From Bacteroides ilei (GTDB taxonomy: Bacteria > Bacteroidota > Bacteroidia > Bacteroidales > Bacteroidaceae): a DNA stretch of 64,000 nt. The translations under genes and the position numbers were made by a program. The stretch is from assembly GCF_900128495.1 (NCBI RefSeq), contig NZ_LT635801.1, positions 1,499,997-1,563,996 of the forward strand. Direction: 5' to 3'. The notes beneath the pieces are model-generated. The model searched no databases. It was not told the origin of the DNA and worked only from the letters and a program-made list of their open reading frames with translations. Below, piece by piece: positions 22,207 through 30,691 of the stretch. Position 1 is the stretch's first letter; every line of letters starts with the position of its first letter.

Positions 22207-23706
22207 ATGAAAAAGGTAAGTAAAATAGCGCTAGGCACAGCAGCATTGGTCGCTGTGAGTGCAGGAGTTTCGGGAGTTACTACATATTCCCTGATGCAGT
22301 CTAAGCAGGATAAGAATACTTCGTTTAATGAGGCTTTTGATACTGCCGACAATATGTCTTATGCAGCGCTGGATGCTTCAAGCATGCAGCCGGTTGATCT
22401 GACGAAAGCGGCTGAAAGCTCATTGAGTTCAGTGGTACGTATTACAGCCGTACAGCATAGTAAGGTACAGACTATCCAGCAACAGCCGGATATTTTCGAT
22501 TTCTTTTTCGGTGACGGCCGCGGCCGTGAACAGCAGGTGCAGACTCCGGAACAGAGAGGTATGGGTTCAGGAGTCATCATCTCGAAAGACGGTTATGTGG
22601 TTACCAACAACCATGTGGTGGACGGTGCCGACGAGCTGACGGTCAAGCTGCATGACGGCCGTGAAATGAAAGGACGTATTATAGGTACTGACCCGACGAC
22701 CGACCTGGCTCTGATCAAGATTGAAGGTGATGATTTTCCGGCTATTCCGGTGGGTGATTCCGACCGGTTGAAAGTGGGAGAATGGGTATTGGCTGTCGGT
22801 AACCCGTTTAATCTGGGATCTACGGTAACAGCCGGTATCGTGAGTGCGAAATCACGTGGACTGGGTGCCAACGGTGTAGAATCTTTCATACAGACCGATG
22901 CTGCCATCAACAGGGGTAACAGTGGTGGTGCGCTGGTTAATGCCAAAGGTGAACTGGTGGGTATCAATGCCATGCTGTATTCACCTACAGGAACCTATTC
23001 GGGCTATGGATTCGCCATTCCGACAAGTATCATGACAAAAGTGGTAACCGACCTGAAACAGTATGGTACCGTACAGCGTGCCCTGTTAGGTATAGCCGGA
23101 CGTGATATGGGTAATGATATGTATCCGGAAGAAATCCTGAAGGAGCAGAAGACACTGGGCATCAATGAAGGTGTACAGGTTGTCGAAGTGACCGACGGAG
23201 GTTCGGCTCAGGGTATTCTGGAAAAGAACGATGTCATTACTGCATTGAACGGCAAACCTATCAAGACGATGGCCGAACTGCAAGGAGCGTTGGCTAAGTT
23301 CCGTCCGGGCGATAAGGTGACAATTAAAGTTTGGCGTGACAAGAAGGAAAAGACATTCACTTTGACGTTGAAGAACGCACAAGGTAATACCAAGGTAGTC
23401 AAGAATGCCGACATGGAAATACTGGGTGCAGCCTTCCGTCCTGTCCCGAATGAGCTGAAGAAGCAGTTGAATCTGGGTTATGGTGTAGAAGTGACAGGTG
23501 TTTCCGACGGTCGTATGGCTGAAAGCGGTATACGTAAGGGATTCATTATTCTGAAGGCGAACGGCAAACAGCTGAAGACCGTACAGGATCTGGAAGATGT
23601 ATTGAAAGCCGCTTCACAGTCTCCTGATCAGGTATTGTTCATGACCGGTGTCTATCCGTCTGGCAAACGTGCCAATTATGCCGTAGATCTTTCACAGAAT
23701 AATTGA
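22207..23706 (+). CDS. degP: Do/DegP-type periplasmic serine protease
   Basis: This 499-residue protein has an N-terminal membrane/signal segment, a trypsin-like domain with the triad His136 (VVTNNHVVDGAD), Asp166 (TTDLALIKI) and Ser239 (NRGNSGGALVN), and two PDZ domains at about residues 295-390 and 405-490. It degrades or refolds damaged envelope proteins in the periplasm. The layout matches DegP/DegQ rather than single-PDZ DegS. A strong terminator follows 35 bases after the stop. Whether it acts more as chaperone or as protease is not shown by sequence. Confidence 0.96.
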   Translation: MKKVSKIALGTAALVAVSAGVSGVTTYSLMQSKQDKNTSFNEAFDTADNMSYAALDASSMQPVDLTKAAESSLSSVVRITAVQHSKVQTIQQQPDIFDFFFGDGRGREQQVQTPEQRGMGSGVIISKDGYVVTNNHVVDGADELTVKLHDGREMKGRIIGTDPTTDLALIKIEGDDFPAIPVGDSDRLKVGEWVLAVGNPFNLGSTVTAGIVSAKSRGLGANGVESFIQTDAAINRGNSGGALVNAKGELVGINAMLYSPTGTYSGYGFAIPTSIMTKVVTDLKQYGTVQRALLGIAGRDMGNDMYPEEILKEQKTLGINEGVQVVEVTDGGSAQGILEKNDVITALNGKPIKTMAELQGALAKFRPGDKVTIKVWRDKKEKTFTLTLKNAQGNTKVVKNADMEILGAAFRPVPNELKKQLNLGYGVEVTGVSDGRMAESGIRKGFIILKANGKQLKTVQDLEDVLKAASQSPDQVLFMTGVYPSGKRANYAVDLSQNN

Positions 23707-23740
23707 TAAGATTAATTACATAGAAGGTTATAGACAGGAA

Positions 23741-23776
23741 AAAGGTGGACCGGAGTTATTCCGGTTCACCTTTTCT
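23741..23776 (+). terminator. Intrinsic terminator of the protease gene
   Basis: A 13-base stem with one G-U pair (23741-23753 with 23761-23773), a seven-base loop and a short T run follow the protease stop. It separates the protease transcript from the repeat array downstream. Confidence 0.85.
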
Positions 23777-23860
23777 TATGTTAACCGCAAGGATGTAGCA
23801 TGGTTTTAAAGGTACATGCAATGTTAAATTAAAGATGCTATGGCATTTGTGCCATAACAT

Positions 23861-23964
23861 AAGGTTCTTTTTATTGAAAGATAAAGGCGTTTTGGATAAA
23901 AAATGAAGTTCTTTCGGGTGAAAGATGAAGACGTTTTTCCAAAAGATGAAAGCGTTTTTTATCC
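23861..23964. repeat. Array of five 21-22-base units (mini-hairpin repeat, locus 1)
   Basis: Units begin at 23861, 23883, 23905, 23927 and 23948. Each has a core of TTCTTT or GCGTTTT, a short variable loop, then a GAAA or AAAA half, so most can fold as a stem of four or five pairs. For example, the third has CTTTC, GGGT, GAAAG. The linker GATGAAG is shared. The array lies between the protease terminator and the stop of the convergent EamA gene. A separate small hairpin (TATGGC, ATTTGT, GCCATA) sits just before it at about 23840-23857. The same design recurs at 39745-39859. Confidence 0.75.
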
Positions 23965-23979
23965 AGTCCGTGTCTCGGA

Positions 23980-24882
23980 TCAGCGTGTTCCCAGATAGAG
24001 GAAGAACATACCGATAAGGACCAGCAGAAGGTCGATTACCTTGCTTCTGAGGTTCTTTTCATGGAATACCATGGCTCCGAACAGGAAAGATACCACTACA
24101 CTGCTTCGGCGTACCATGGATACGATGGAAATCATGGAATCGTCCATGCCTAGGGCGTAGAAATATACGAAGTCGGCAGCCGACAAGAATACGGAAATCA
24201 GTATGATGCACCAGTCCCAGTGGAAGGGAGTGGTAGTTTTCCGTTTGGGCCACCACAAGAACATCACTACACCGCCCATCATGAACAGCTGGTAGATGTT
24301 GTACCATGACTGTACTACCATGTTGTTGAACCGTCCCATCAGGTATTTGTCGTAAAGTCCGCTTACGGCTCCCAGAAGAGCGGCCAGCACGACAAACCAT
24401 ATCCAGTGGTTGTGTTTGAAATCGATTCCTTCCTTCTTCCCCGAACGGCTCAGCATGAAGAATGAGATGACAGCCATAATCACACCTATCCATTGGTACA
24501 GGTTCAGCCGTTCACCGAAAATCAGCAGGGCCCCTACCAGGGTCATTACGGGACGTGTAGCGTTGATAGGGCCGACAATGGTCAGCGGCAGGTTTTTCAT
24601 CCCGAAGTATCCGAAGGTCCATGAAGAAAGTACGATGACCGATTTCAGAATAATGAATTTGTGTGTCTGCCAGTCCAGACTGTCGGGAACGAAAAAGATA
24701 GTGCCTTGCAACATATCCGGTCTGAAGTGAGAAATCAGGATGAACGGGATGAAGATGAGGCTGGAGAATAATGTGTTCAGTGCCAGAACCGGCAATACGG
24801 CATTGTTGTTCAGGGATTTTTTCTTGAATACGTCATAGAAGCCCAGCAGCGCTGCCGAGCAGAAAGCTAATAGTAACCACAT
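23980..24882 (-). CDS. EamA-family (DMT superfamily) transporter
   Basis: This 300-residue protein has ten hydrophobic segments in two homologous halves, the hallmark of EamA/DMT carriers, with GPINATRPVMTLVGALLIFG at the end of the first half. The start at 24882 places the first membrane helix at once (MWLLLAFCSAALLGFYDVF); an in-frame Met at 24954 would add an unlikely 24-residue basic leader. These proteins move metabolites or drugs across the inner membrane; the substrate is unknown. A -7 match (TAATTTTG, 24971-24978, minus strand) lies upstream. It converges on the protease gene across the repeat array. Confidence 0.86.
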   Translation of the reverse strand: MWLLLAFCSAALLGFYDVFKKKSLNNNAVLPVLALNTLFSSLIFIPFILISHFRPDMLQGTIFFVPDSLDWQTHKFIILKSVIVLSSWTFGYFGMKNLPLTIVGPINATRPVMTLVGALLIFGERLNLYQWIGVIMAVISFFMLSRSGKKEGIDFKHNHWIWFVVLAALLGAVSGLYDKYLMGRFNNMVVQSWYNIYQLFMMGGVVMFLWWPKRKTTTPFHWDWCIILISVFLSAADFVYFYALGMDDSMISIVSMVRRSSVVVSFLFGAMVFHEKNLRSKVIDLLLVLIGMFFLYLGTR

Positions 24883-24996
24883 AGATCTTTCAAACTTTAA
24901 TATCGATGTATTTACAGCAGCGTCCGGAGTCCGGAAACCGCAAAACCGGTCCACATACTGAATTCCGGCGCAAAATTACAATAAATTTCAGAAAGA

Positions 24997-25028
24997 TTTG
25001 CTGGAGAACGGAACTCTCTTTATCTTTG
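24997..25028 (+). promoter_or_regulatory. Promoter of the radical-SAM gene
   Basis: TTTG (24997-25000), a 20-base spacer and TATCTTTG (25021-25028) match both Bacteroidales promoter boxes exactly. The start codon follows 30 bases later. Confidence 0.75.
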
Positions 25029-25058
25029 GGTTTGTAATCATTACAAAAAAGTAATTTC

Positions 25059-26321
25059 ATGAATGAGCAGGTGATACAGAAATTGAAGATTCTGGCCGAG
25101 TCGGCCAAATACGACGTTTCCTGTGCGTCCAGCGGTACGGTACGCCGTAATCAGAAAGGCGGTGTAGGCAATACGGTGGGTGGATGGGGTATCTGTCACA
25201 GCTTTGCTGAAGACGGACGCTGTATTTCTTTGCTGAAAATCATGCTTACCAATTATTGCATATACGACTGTGCGTATTGTATCAACCGGATCAGCAATGA
25301 TATTCCCCGTGCGACCTTTTCGGTTACAGAACTGGTGGAACTTACGATGGAATTTTACCGGCGTAACTATATCGAGGGTCTTTTCCTCAGTTCGGGGGTA
25401 GTGCGTAATCCGGACTATACGATGGAACGGCTGGTACGTGTGGCAAAGGATCTGCGTGAACGGCATCGTTTCAACGGGTATATCCATCTGAAAAGTATTC
25501 CCGGGGCCAGTGAAGAACTGGTACGCCAGGCGGGACTTTATGCCGACCGTATGAGTGTGAATCTGGAAATTCCTACGGAAGAGAACCTGAAAAGGCTGGC
25601 TCCCGATAAAGACCATAAGAGCGTATATCTCCCGATGAAATATATCCAGCAGGGGGTACTGGAGAGCGCGGAAGAACGGAAGCATTACCGCCGTGCGCCT
25701 CGCTTCGCTCCGGCCGGACAAAGCACCCAGATGATAGTGGGGGCGACTCCCGAGAACGACAAGGATATTCTCAACGTGTCGTCGGCACTTTACCGGAGCC
25801 CTACCATGAAGCGTGTCTATTATTCGGGATACATTTCGGTCAATACATACGACAAACGTCTGCCGGCACTGAAGCAGCCGCCTCTGGTGCGTGAAAACCG
25901 TCTGTATCAGGCCGACTGGCTGCTGCGTTTCTATCAGTTTAAGGTTGATGAACTGGTCGATGACGCCCATCCCGATCTGGATCTGGAGGTCGACCCCAAG
26001 CTGGCCTGGGCCCTGCGTCATCCCGAGGTGTTTCCCGTCAATATCAATACAGCCGATTACGAGATGCTGCTGCGCGTGCCGGGAATCGGGACCCGTTCGG
26101 CCGCATTGATTGTCGCCTCACGTCGTTTCTCGCGCATCGGTTTCTATGAATTGAAAAAGATGGGGGCTGTGGTGAAGAAAGCGAAGTATTTTATAACCTG
26201 TAATGAGCTGCCGGATAAGACTATACTTGATCTGGGCCCGGCGGGGGTGCGTAAGCTGCTTCTTCCCAAACCGAAGAAATCGGCAGACGAACGCCAGTTG
26301 ACGCTGGATTTTAAATTTTAA
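25059..26321 (+). CDS. Putative DNA modification/repair radical-SAM protein
   Basis: This 420-residue protein carries the radical-SAM motif CIYDCAYC (Cys67, Cys71, Cys74) that holds a 4Fe-4S cluster and S-adenosylmethionine. Near residues 325-355 it has helix-hairpin-helix segments (NINTADYEMLLRVPGIGTRS) as found in DNA-binding proteins. The family (TIGR03916) is usually paired with a uracil-DNA-glycosylase-related partner, which explains the DNA modification/repair name; no reaction is established. Here the next gene, five bases on, is a metal transporter rather than that partner. Extra Cys residues at 22, 46 and 55 may be structural. Confidence 0.88.
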   Translation: MNEQVIQKLKILAESAKYDVSCASSGTVRRNQKGGVGNTVGGWGICHSFAEDGRCISLLKIMLTNYCIYDCAYCINRISNDIPRATFSVTELVELTMEFYRRNYIEGLFLSSGVVRNPDYTMERLVRVAKDLRERHRFNGYIHLKSIPGASEELVRQAGLYADRMSVNLEIPTEENLKRLAPDKDHKSVYLPMKYIQQGVLESAEERKHYRRAPRFAPAGQSTQMIVGATPENDKDILNVSSALYRSPTMKRVYYSGYISVNTYDKRLPALKQPPLVRENRLYQADWLLRFYQFKVDELVDDAHPDLDLEVDPKLAWALRHPEVFPVNINTADYEMLLRVPGIGTRSAALIVASRRFSRIGFYELKKMGAVVKKAKYFITCNELPDKTILDLGPAGVRKLLLPKPKKSADERQLTLDFKF

Positions 26322-26326
26322 CGGTT

Positions 26327-27580
26327 ATGTGGAAAATTATCAAGGAATTGAAACGGAAGGACCATCCCCGTTATTTGGGAGGGATCGATTTCTTCCGCTA
26401 TATAGGTCCCGGTCTGCTGGTGACTGTGGGGTTCATTGACCCGGGAAACTGGGCTTCGAATTTCGCAGCCGGGTCGGATTATGGTTATGCCTTGCTTTGG
26501 GTGGTGACTTTATCGACAGTCATGTTGGTTATCCTGCAGCATAATGTGGCTCATCTGGGAATTGTTACCGGATTGTGCCTGAGCGAGGCTGCAACGAAAT
26601 ATGCGCCACGCTGGATATCCCGTCCCATTCTGGGCAGTGCGGTGCTGGCTTCGGTCTCTACATCCCTGGCCGAGATTCTGGGAGGAGCCATTGCTCTGGA
26701 AATGCTGTTTGACATTCCTGTGGCAGTGGGGGCCGTACTTACAGCGGTGCTGGTGGTTGTCATGCTTTTCACCAATTCCTATAAACGGATTGAAAGGGCG
26801 GTCATTACGTTTGTTTCGGTCATCGGGCTTTCCTTTCTGTATGAATTGTTTCTGGTAGATATCGATTGGCCCGAAGCAGCGTATGCCTGGGTTGTTCCTT
26901 CTGTACCCGAAGGCAGCATGCTTATCATCATGAGTGTGCTGGGGGCAGTGGTGATGCCACACAACCTGTTCCTACATTCGGAGGTAGTCCAGAGCCGCGA
27001 ATATAATAAAGGTGATGAAGTGTCTGTCAGACGGCGTTTGAAATACGAGTTTTATGACACCTTGTTTTCAATGGGAGTGGGATGGGCCATCAACAGTGCC
27101 ATGATACTTCTGGCGGCAACGGCTTTTTTTGCCGGAGGCACCCCGGTGGAGGAGCTCCAGCAGGCAAAGTCTTTGCTTGATCCGCTTTTAGGGAACGGTG
27201 CCGGACTTGTCTTTGCACTGGCTCTTCTGATGGCAGGTATATCATCAACGGTTACAAGCGGTATGGCAGCCGGTTCCATCTTTGCCGGTATGTTCGGTGA
27301 AAGCTACCATATCAAGGATATCCATTCCAAGCTGGGGATTCTGATTTCTTTGGGAGTGGCTCTGGTCATTATTCTGTTTATCAGTGATCCTTTCCAGGGA
27401 CTTCTCATATCCCAGATGGCCTTGAGTGTCCAGTTGCCGTTTACTGTGTTCCTGCAGGTGGGACTTACTTCTTCCAGAAAGGTTATGGGGCAGTATGTCA
27501 ATTCCCGTTGGAGTTCGTTCCTGCTTTATTTCATCGCTGCTGTCGTTTCCGTATTGAATGTCATGCTGTTGTTCAGCTGA
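26327..27580 (+). CDS. mntH: Nramp-family divalent metal transporter
   Basis: This 417-residue protein with about 11 membrane helices has the two metal-binding motifs of Nramp carriers: DPGN (residues 38-41, helix 1) and MPHN (210-213, helix 6). The helix-6 Met is typical of carriers for Mn2+ and Fe2+ rather than Mg2+. It should import Mn2+ or Fe2+ with protons across the inner membrane. It is probably cotranscribed with the radical-SAM gene (five-base gap). Its 3' end overlaps the convergent MATE gene by 55 bases. Confidence 0.93.
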   Translation: MWKIIKELKRKDHPRYLGGIDFFRYIGPGLLVTVGFIDPGNWASNFAAGSDYGYALLWVVTLSTVMLVILQHNVAHLGIVTGLCLSEAATKYAPRWISRPILGSAVLASVSTSLAEILGGAIALEMLFDIPVAVGAVLTAVLVVVMLFTNSYKRIERAVITFVSVIGLSFLYELFLVDIDWPEAAYAWVVPSVPEGSMLIIMSVLGAVVMPHNLFLHSEVVQSREYNKGDEVSVRRRLKYEFYDTLFSMGVGWAINSAMILLAATAFFAGGTPVEELQQAKSLLDPLLGNGAGLVFALALLMAGISSTVTSGMAAGSIFAGMFGESYHIKDIHSKLGILISLGVALVIILFISDPFQGLLISQMALSVQLPFTVFLQVGLTSSRKVMGQYVNSRWSSFLLYFIAAVVSVLNVMLLFS

Positions 27581-28914
27581 CGGAGATGTCTGAAGTGATA
27601 TATCAGCATCAGTACAGCCGTGATAAAGGCTATCATGTCGGAAATGCACATGCTGGCCCACACTCCGTTCACTCCCCATAATGGAGGCAGGAAGGCCAGG
27701 CAGGGAAGCAGGAACAGCAATTGTCGGGATAGTGACAGGAAGATGGAGATCCTGGCTTTTCCGATCGACTGGAAAAATTGGGTGATTACGATCTGAGCTC
27801 CGATGACGGGGAAGGAAAGGACTCCTATCCGGAGTGCCGTACTTGCTTCGGAGGTAAGTTCCGCATTGGTCGTGAACATACCGACAAAGATATTTGGGAA
27901 AAGTTCGCTGGCCAGAAATCCGACGGTGGTTATGCTGCAGGCGGCAATGATTCCCAGCTTCAGGTTGTGCATTACCCGGTCATACCGGTGTGCTCCGTAA
28001 TTGTATCCCGAAATGGGCTGCATCCCCATGGTTATGCCCATCACAATCATGACGAACAGCATCTGGATGCGGTTGAGTATGCCGAATGCTCCGATGGCCA
28101 TGTCACCTCCGTAGGAAAGAAGCCGGTTGTTGATGAAGATGACGATACAGCAGGCACATACGTTCATGACGAAAGGAGACATGCCTATTCCGAATACGGA
28201 AAGGATGATGTGTCTTTTCAGTTTGAAACAGGAACGTTTGAAGTGGACGAAACTTTTCCGGTTGTTGAAGTGGTACAACACCCAGATCATGCCGAAGAAC
28301 TGTGAAACAAGGGTGGCCAGTGCCGCTCCCCTGATTCCCCATTCAAAGACGAAGATGAATATGGGTGCGAAAACAAGGTTGCATCCTACGGTCAGCAGTG
28401 ACGACATCATGGCTTTTTTCGGATATCCGGTAGCTCTCATGATGTTGTTCAGACCTATCATGATATACGATATGGGAGTTCCTAGCAGAATGACCTGCAT
28501 GAAATCGTATGCATAAGGCAATGTGTTTTCGGTTGCGCCGAAGAAAATTAGTAGCGGTTTCAGGAACAGGAGCGAGAGGCCTCCGAAAATGATGGCGTTG
28601 ATGATGCAGAGAATAGCTACGTTCCCCAGAATGTATTCGGCTCCTTTCTGGTCTTTCTGTCCCAGGCGGATGGAAGATATGGTGGCACCGCCTACACCTA
28701 CCAGGGTGCAGAAGGCGACGACGAGGTTCATCAGCGGAAATGTGATGGCCAGTCCGGATATTGCCATGGCTCCCACTCCATGTCCGATGAAAATACTGTC
28801 GATGATGTTGTAAAGAGATGTAAGTGTCATGCCTACAATGGCCGGAATGGAGTATTGGAGCAGCAATTTTCCAATGGGGGCGGTTCCTAGGATATGAGGA
28901 TTGTTCTCTTTCAT
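27526..28914 (-). CDS. MATE-family efflux transporter
   Basis: At 462 residues with 12 hydrophobic segments, it shows the typical MATE opening (GKLLLQYSIPAIVGMTLTSL, then DSIFIGHGVGAMAISGLA) and GITMGMQPISGYNYGA in the second half. It would expel organic cations or drugs in exchange for Na+ or H+. A minus-strand -7 match (TAACTTTG, 28939-28946) lies just upstream. Its last 18 codons overlap the Nramp gene on the other strand. It is the first of three MATE genes within about 10 kb; the three differ clearly in sequence. Confidence 0.93.
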   Translation of the reverse strand: MKENNPHILGTAPIGKLLLQYSIPAIVGMTLTSLYNIIDSIFIGHGVGAMAISGLAITFPLMNLVVAFCTLVGVGGATISSIRLGQKDQKGAEYILGNVAILCIINAIIFGGLSLLFLKPLLIFFGATENTLPYAYDFMQVILLGTPISYIMIGLNNIMRATGYPKKAMMSSLLTVGCNLVFAPIFIFVFEWGIRGAALATLVSQFFGMIWVLYHFNNRKSFVHFKRSCFKLKRHIILSVFGIGMSPFVMNVCACCIVIFINNRLLSYGGDMAIGAFGILNRIQMLFVMIVMGITMGMQPISGYNYGAHRYDRVMHNLKLGIIAACSITTVGFLASELFPNIFVGMFTTNAELTSEASTALRIGVLSFPVIGAQIVITQFFQSIGKARISIFLSLSRQLLFLLPCLAFLPPLWGVNGVWASMCISDMIAFITAVLMLIYHFRHLRQLNNSMTFNTETTAAMK

Positions 28915-29005
28915 GGGAGTTTAAGAAATTTTGTTTTTCAAAGTTAGGAAGAACAACTGATATTTTAGAACTTTGCAGCGTTAAATCAAACTAAACACCA
29001 TAAGA

Positions 29006-29653
29006 ATGGATAAAACTAAATGTTTGGCCGCTCTTTTTGATTTTGACGGAGTGGTGATGGATACCGAATCTCAATATAGTATTTTCTGGAACGGGGTAGG
29101 TGAGAAATACCGTCGGGAATCCGGTTTCGGACGGATTATCAAGGGAATGACATTGACCCAGATCTATGACAGGTATTTTTCCGGTCTGAAGGAAGAACAG
29201 GAGCGGATTACAGCCGACCTGAACCGTTTTGAAAGCGAAATGGTCTATGAATATGTGCCCGGAGTGGTGGAATTCATGCGCGAGTTGAGAGCCCATGACG
29301 TGAAGATAGCCATTGTGACAAGTTCGAACGATTTGAAGATGGCCAATGTCTATAAGGCACATCCGGAACTGAAGGAGCTGGTGGATCGTATTCTGACTGC
29401 CGAAATGTTTACACGTTCTAAACCGGCTCCCGACTGTTTCCTGCTGGGTGCCGAAGTGTTTGGAACAGTACCGGCCAACTGTGTTGTGTTTGAGGATTCG
29501 TTCCATGGCCTTGAAGCCGGGAATGCCGCAGGCATGACGGTTGTAGGATTGTGTACGACAAACCCGAAGGAAGCCATACAGGATAAATGTAAGGCGGTTA
29601 TTTCCGATTTTACGGATTTCGGTTATGAAAAGATGTGCTCGCTGCTTGCTTAA
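29006..29653 (+). CDS. HAD-superfamily hydrolase (beta-phosphoglucomutase-like)
   Basis: This 215-residue protein has HAD motif I ALFDFDGVVMDTE (Asp12 nucleophile, Asp14), motif II VTSSN, motif III with the Lys in TRSKPAPDCF, and motif IV VFEDSFHG. The helical cap between motifs I and II places it with subfamily IA enzymes such as beta-phosphoglucomutase and phosphoglycolate phosphatase. It acts in the cytosol on a small phosphate ester that cannot be named from sequence. It is 51 bases before panB, but panB has its own promoter. Confidence 0.88.
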   Translation: MDKTKCLAALFDFDGVVMDTESQYSIFWNGVGEKYRRESGFGRIIKGMTLTQIYDRYFSGLKEEQERITADLNRFESEMVYEYVPGVVEFMRELRAHDVKIAIVTSSNDLKMANVYKAHPELKELVDRILTAEMFTRSKPAPDCFLLGAEVFGTVPANCVVFEDSFHGLEAGNAAGMTVVGLCTTNPKEAIQDKCKAVISDFTDFGYEKMCSLLA

Positions 29654-29676
29654 CTTCCTGAAATCTGCTAACTTTG
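29646..29676 (+). promoter_or_regulatory. Promoter of panB
   Basis: TTG (29646-29648), a 20-base spacer, then TAACTTTG (29669-29676) match the Bacteroidales boxes. The -33 element overlaps the last codons of the HAD gene. The panB start follows 27 bases after the -7 box. Confidence 0.7.
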
Positions 29677-29703
29677 CCGAGTTTTTTAATTGATTGAAGT
29701 ATT

Positions 29704-30525
29704 ATGGCAGGATATTTGTCGAGTGATACACGTAAGGTGACTACTCACCGCCTGGTTGAAATGAAGGAAAGGGGTGAGAAGATTTCAATGCTTACTTCTT
29801 ATGACTATACGATGGCCCAGATTGTGGACGGGGCCGGGGTAGATGTGATTCTGGTAGGTGATTCGGCATCGAATGTAATGGCCGGTAATGTTACCACTTT
29901 ACCGATTACCATTGACCAGATGATTTATCACGGGCGTTCCGTGATGCGTGGCGTAAAACGTGCGCTGGTGGTGGTAGACATGCCTTTCGGTTCTTATCAG
30001 GCCGCTCCGTTTGACGGTGTGTGCAATGCCATCCGCATGATGAAGGAAACCGGAGCCGACGCATTGAAGCTGGAAGGTGGCGAAGAGGTCATCGAGACGA
30101 TACACAAAATTATCGGGGCCGGAATACCTGTAATGGGACATCTGGGCCTGATGCCTCAGTCTATCAACAAGTATGGTACATATGGTGTACGCGCCAAAGA
30201 AGATAGGGAGGCGGAAAAGCTACTGCGTGACGCTCATCTGCTGGAGGAAGCCGGATGTTTTTCGCTGGTACTGGAAAAGATCCCGGCAGATTTGGCCGGA
30301 CGTGTGGCTCGGGAACTGAAGATTCCGGTAATCGGTATCGGAGCTGGTGGAGCTGTCGACGGACAGGTTCTGGTCGTTGCGGATATGCTGGGAATGAGCA
30401 AGGGATTCAGTCCCCGTTTCTTACGCCGTTATGCCGACCTGCACACCATCATGACCGATGCTATCGGGCAGTATGTGACGGATGTGAAGTCGTCCGATTT
30501 CCCGAACGAGAAAGAACAATATTGA
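29704..30525 (+). CDS. panB: 3-methyl-2-oxobutanoate hydroxymethyltransferase
   Basis: The protein has 273 residues (E. coli PanB 264). PanB motifs are present: [33 protein letters not shown] with the metal-binding Asp, LKLEGGEEV, and [14 protein letters not shown]. It is a cytosolic TIM-barrel enzyme that transfers a hydroxymethyl group from methylene-tetrahydrofolate to ketoisovalerate, the first committed step of pantothenate and CoA synthesis. No other pan gene is in the window. The 166 bases after it (30526-30691) contain no gene that I can support. Confidence 0.97.
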   Translation: MAGYLSSDTRKVTTHRLVEMKERGEKISMLTSYDYTMAQIVDGAGVDVILVGDSASNVMAGNVTTLPITIDQMIYHGRSVMRGVKRALVVVDMPFGSYQAAPFDGVCNAIRMMKETGADALKLEGGEEVIETIHKIIGAGIPVMGHLGLMPQSINKYGTYGVRAKEDREAEKLLRDAHLLEEAGCFSLVLEKIPADLAGRVARELKIPVIGIGAGGAVDGQVLVVADMLGMSKGFSPRFLRRYADLHTIMTDAIGQYVTDVKSSDFPNEKEQY

Positions 30526-30691
30526 TTGTAGACAGACATGTAGAAAATGGGTTCCTGTATTTCTTGAAGAACGGGAATTCCGATGATATGGGGTAGTGGC
30601 GATGAATATGCGAAGGGTCTGTGTGGACCGGTCCATGTTCTTTGTCACTATTATGATTTAGATACAATAATTTAGCTAGAATAACTGTTTT

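Noticed and set aside
23861..23964. CRISPR array
   Set aside because: Units vary throughout, are only about 22 bases long with no constant repeat and no unique spacers, and no cas genes are near.
25041..26021. 326-codon minus-strand frame opposite the radical-SAM gene
   Set aside because: The sense strand has a clear radical-SAM protein with its own promoter; the antisense product has no motif and a composition typical of a shadow frame.
30255..30596. 113-codon frame overlapping the panB end in another frame
   Set aside because: It lies mostly within panB and has a low-complexity Gly/Arg/Cys composition typical of an out-of-frame reading.
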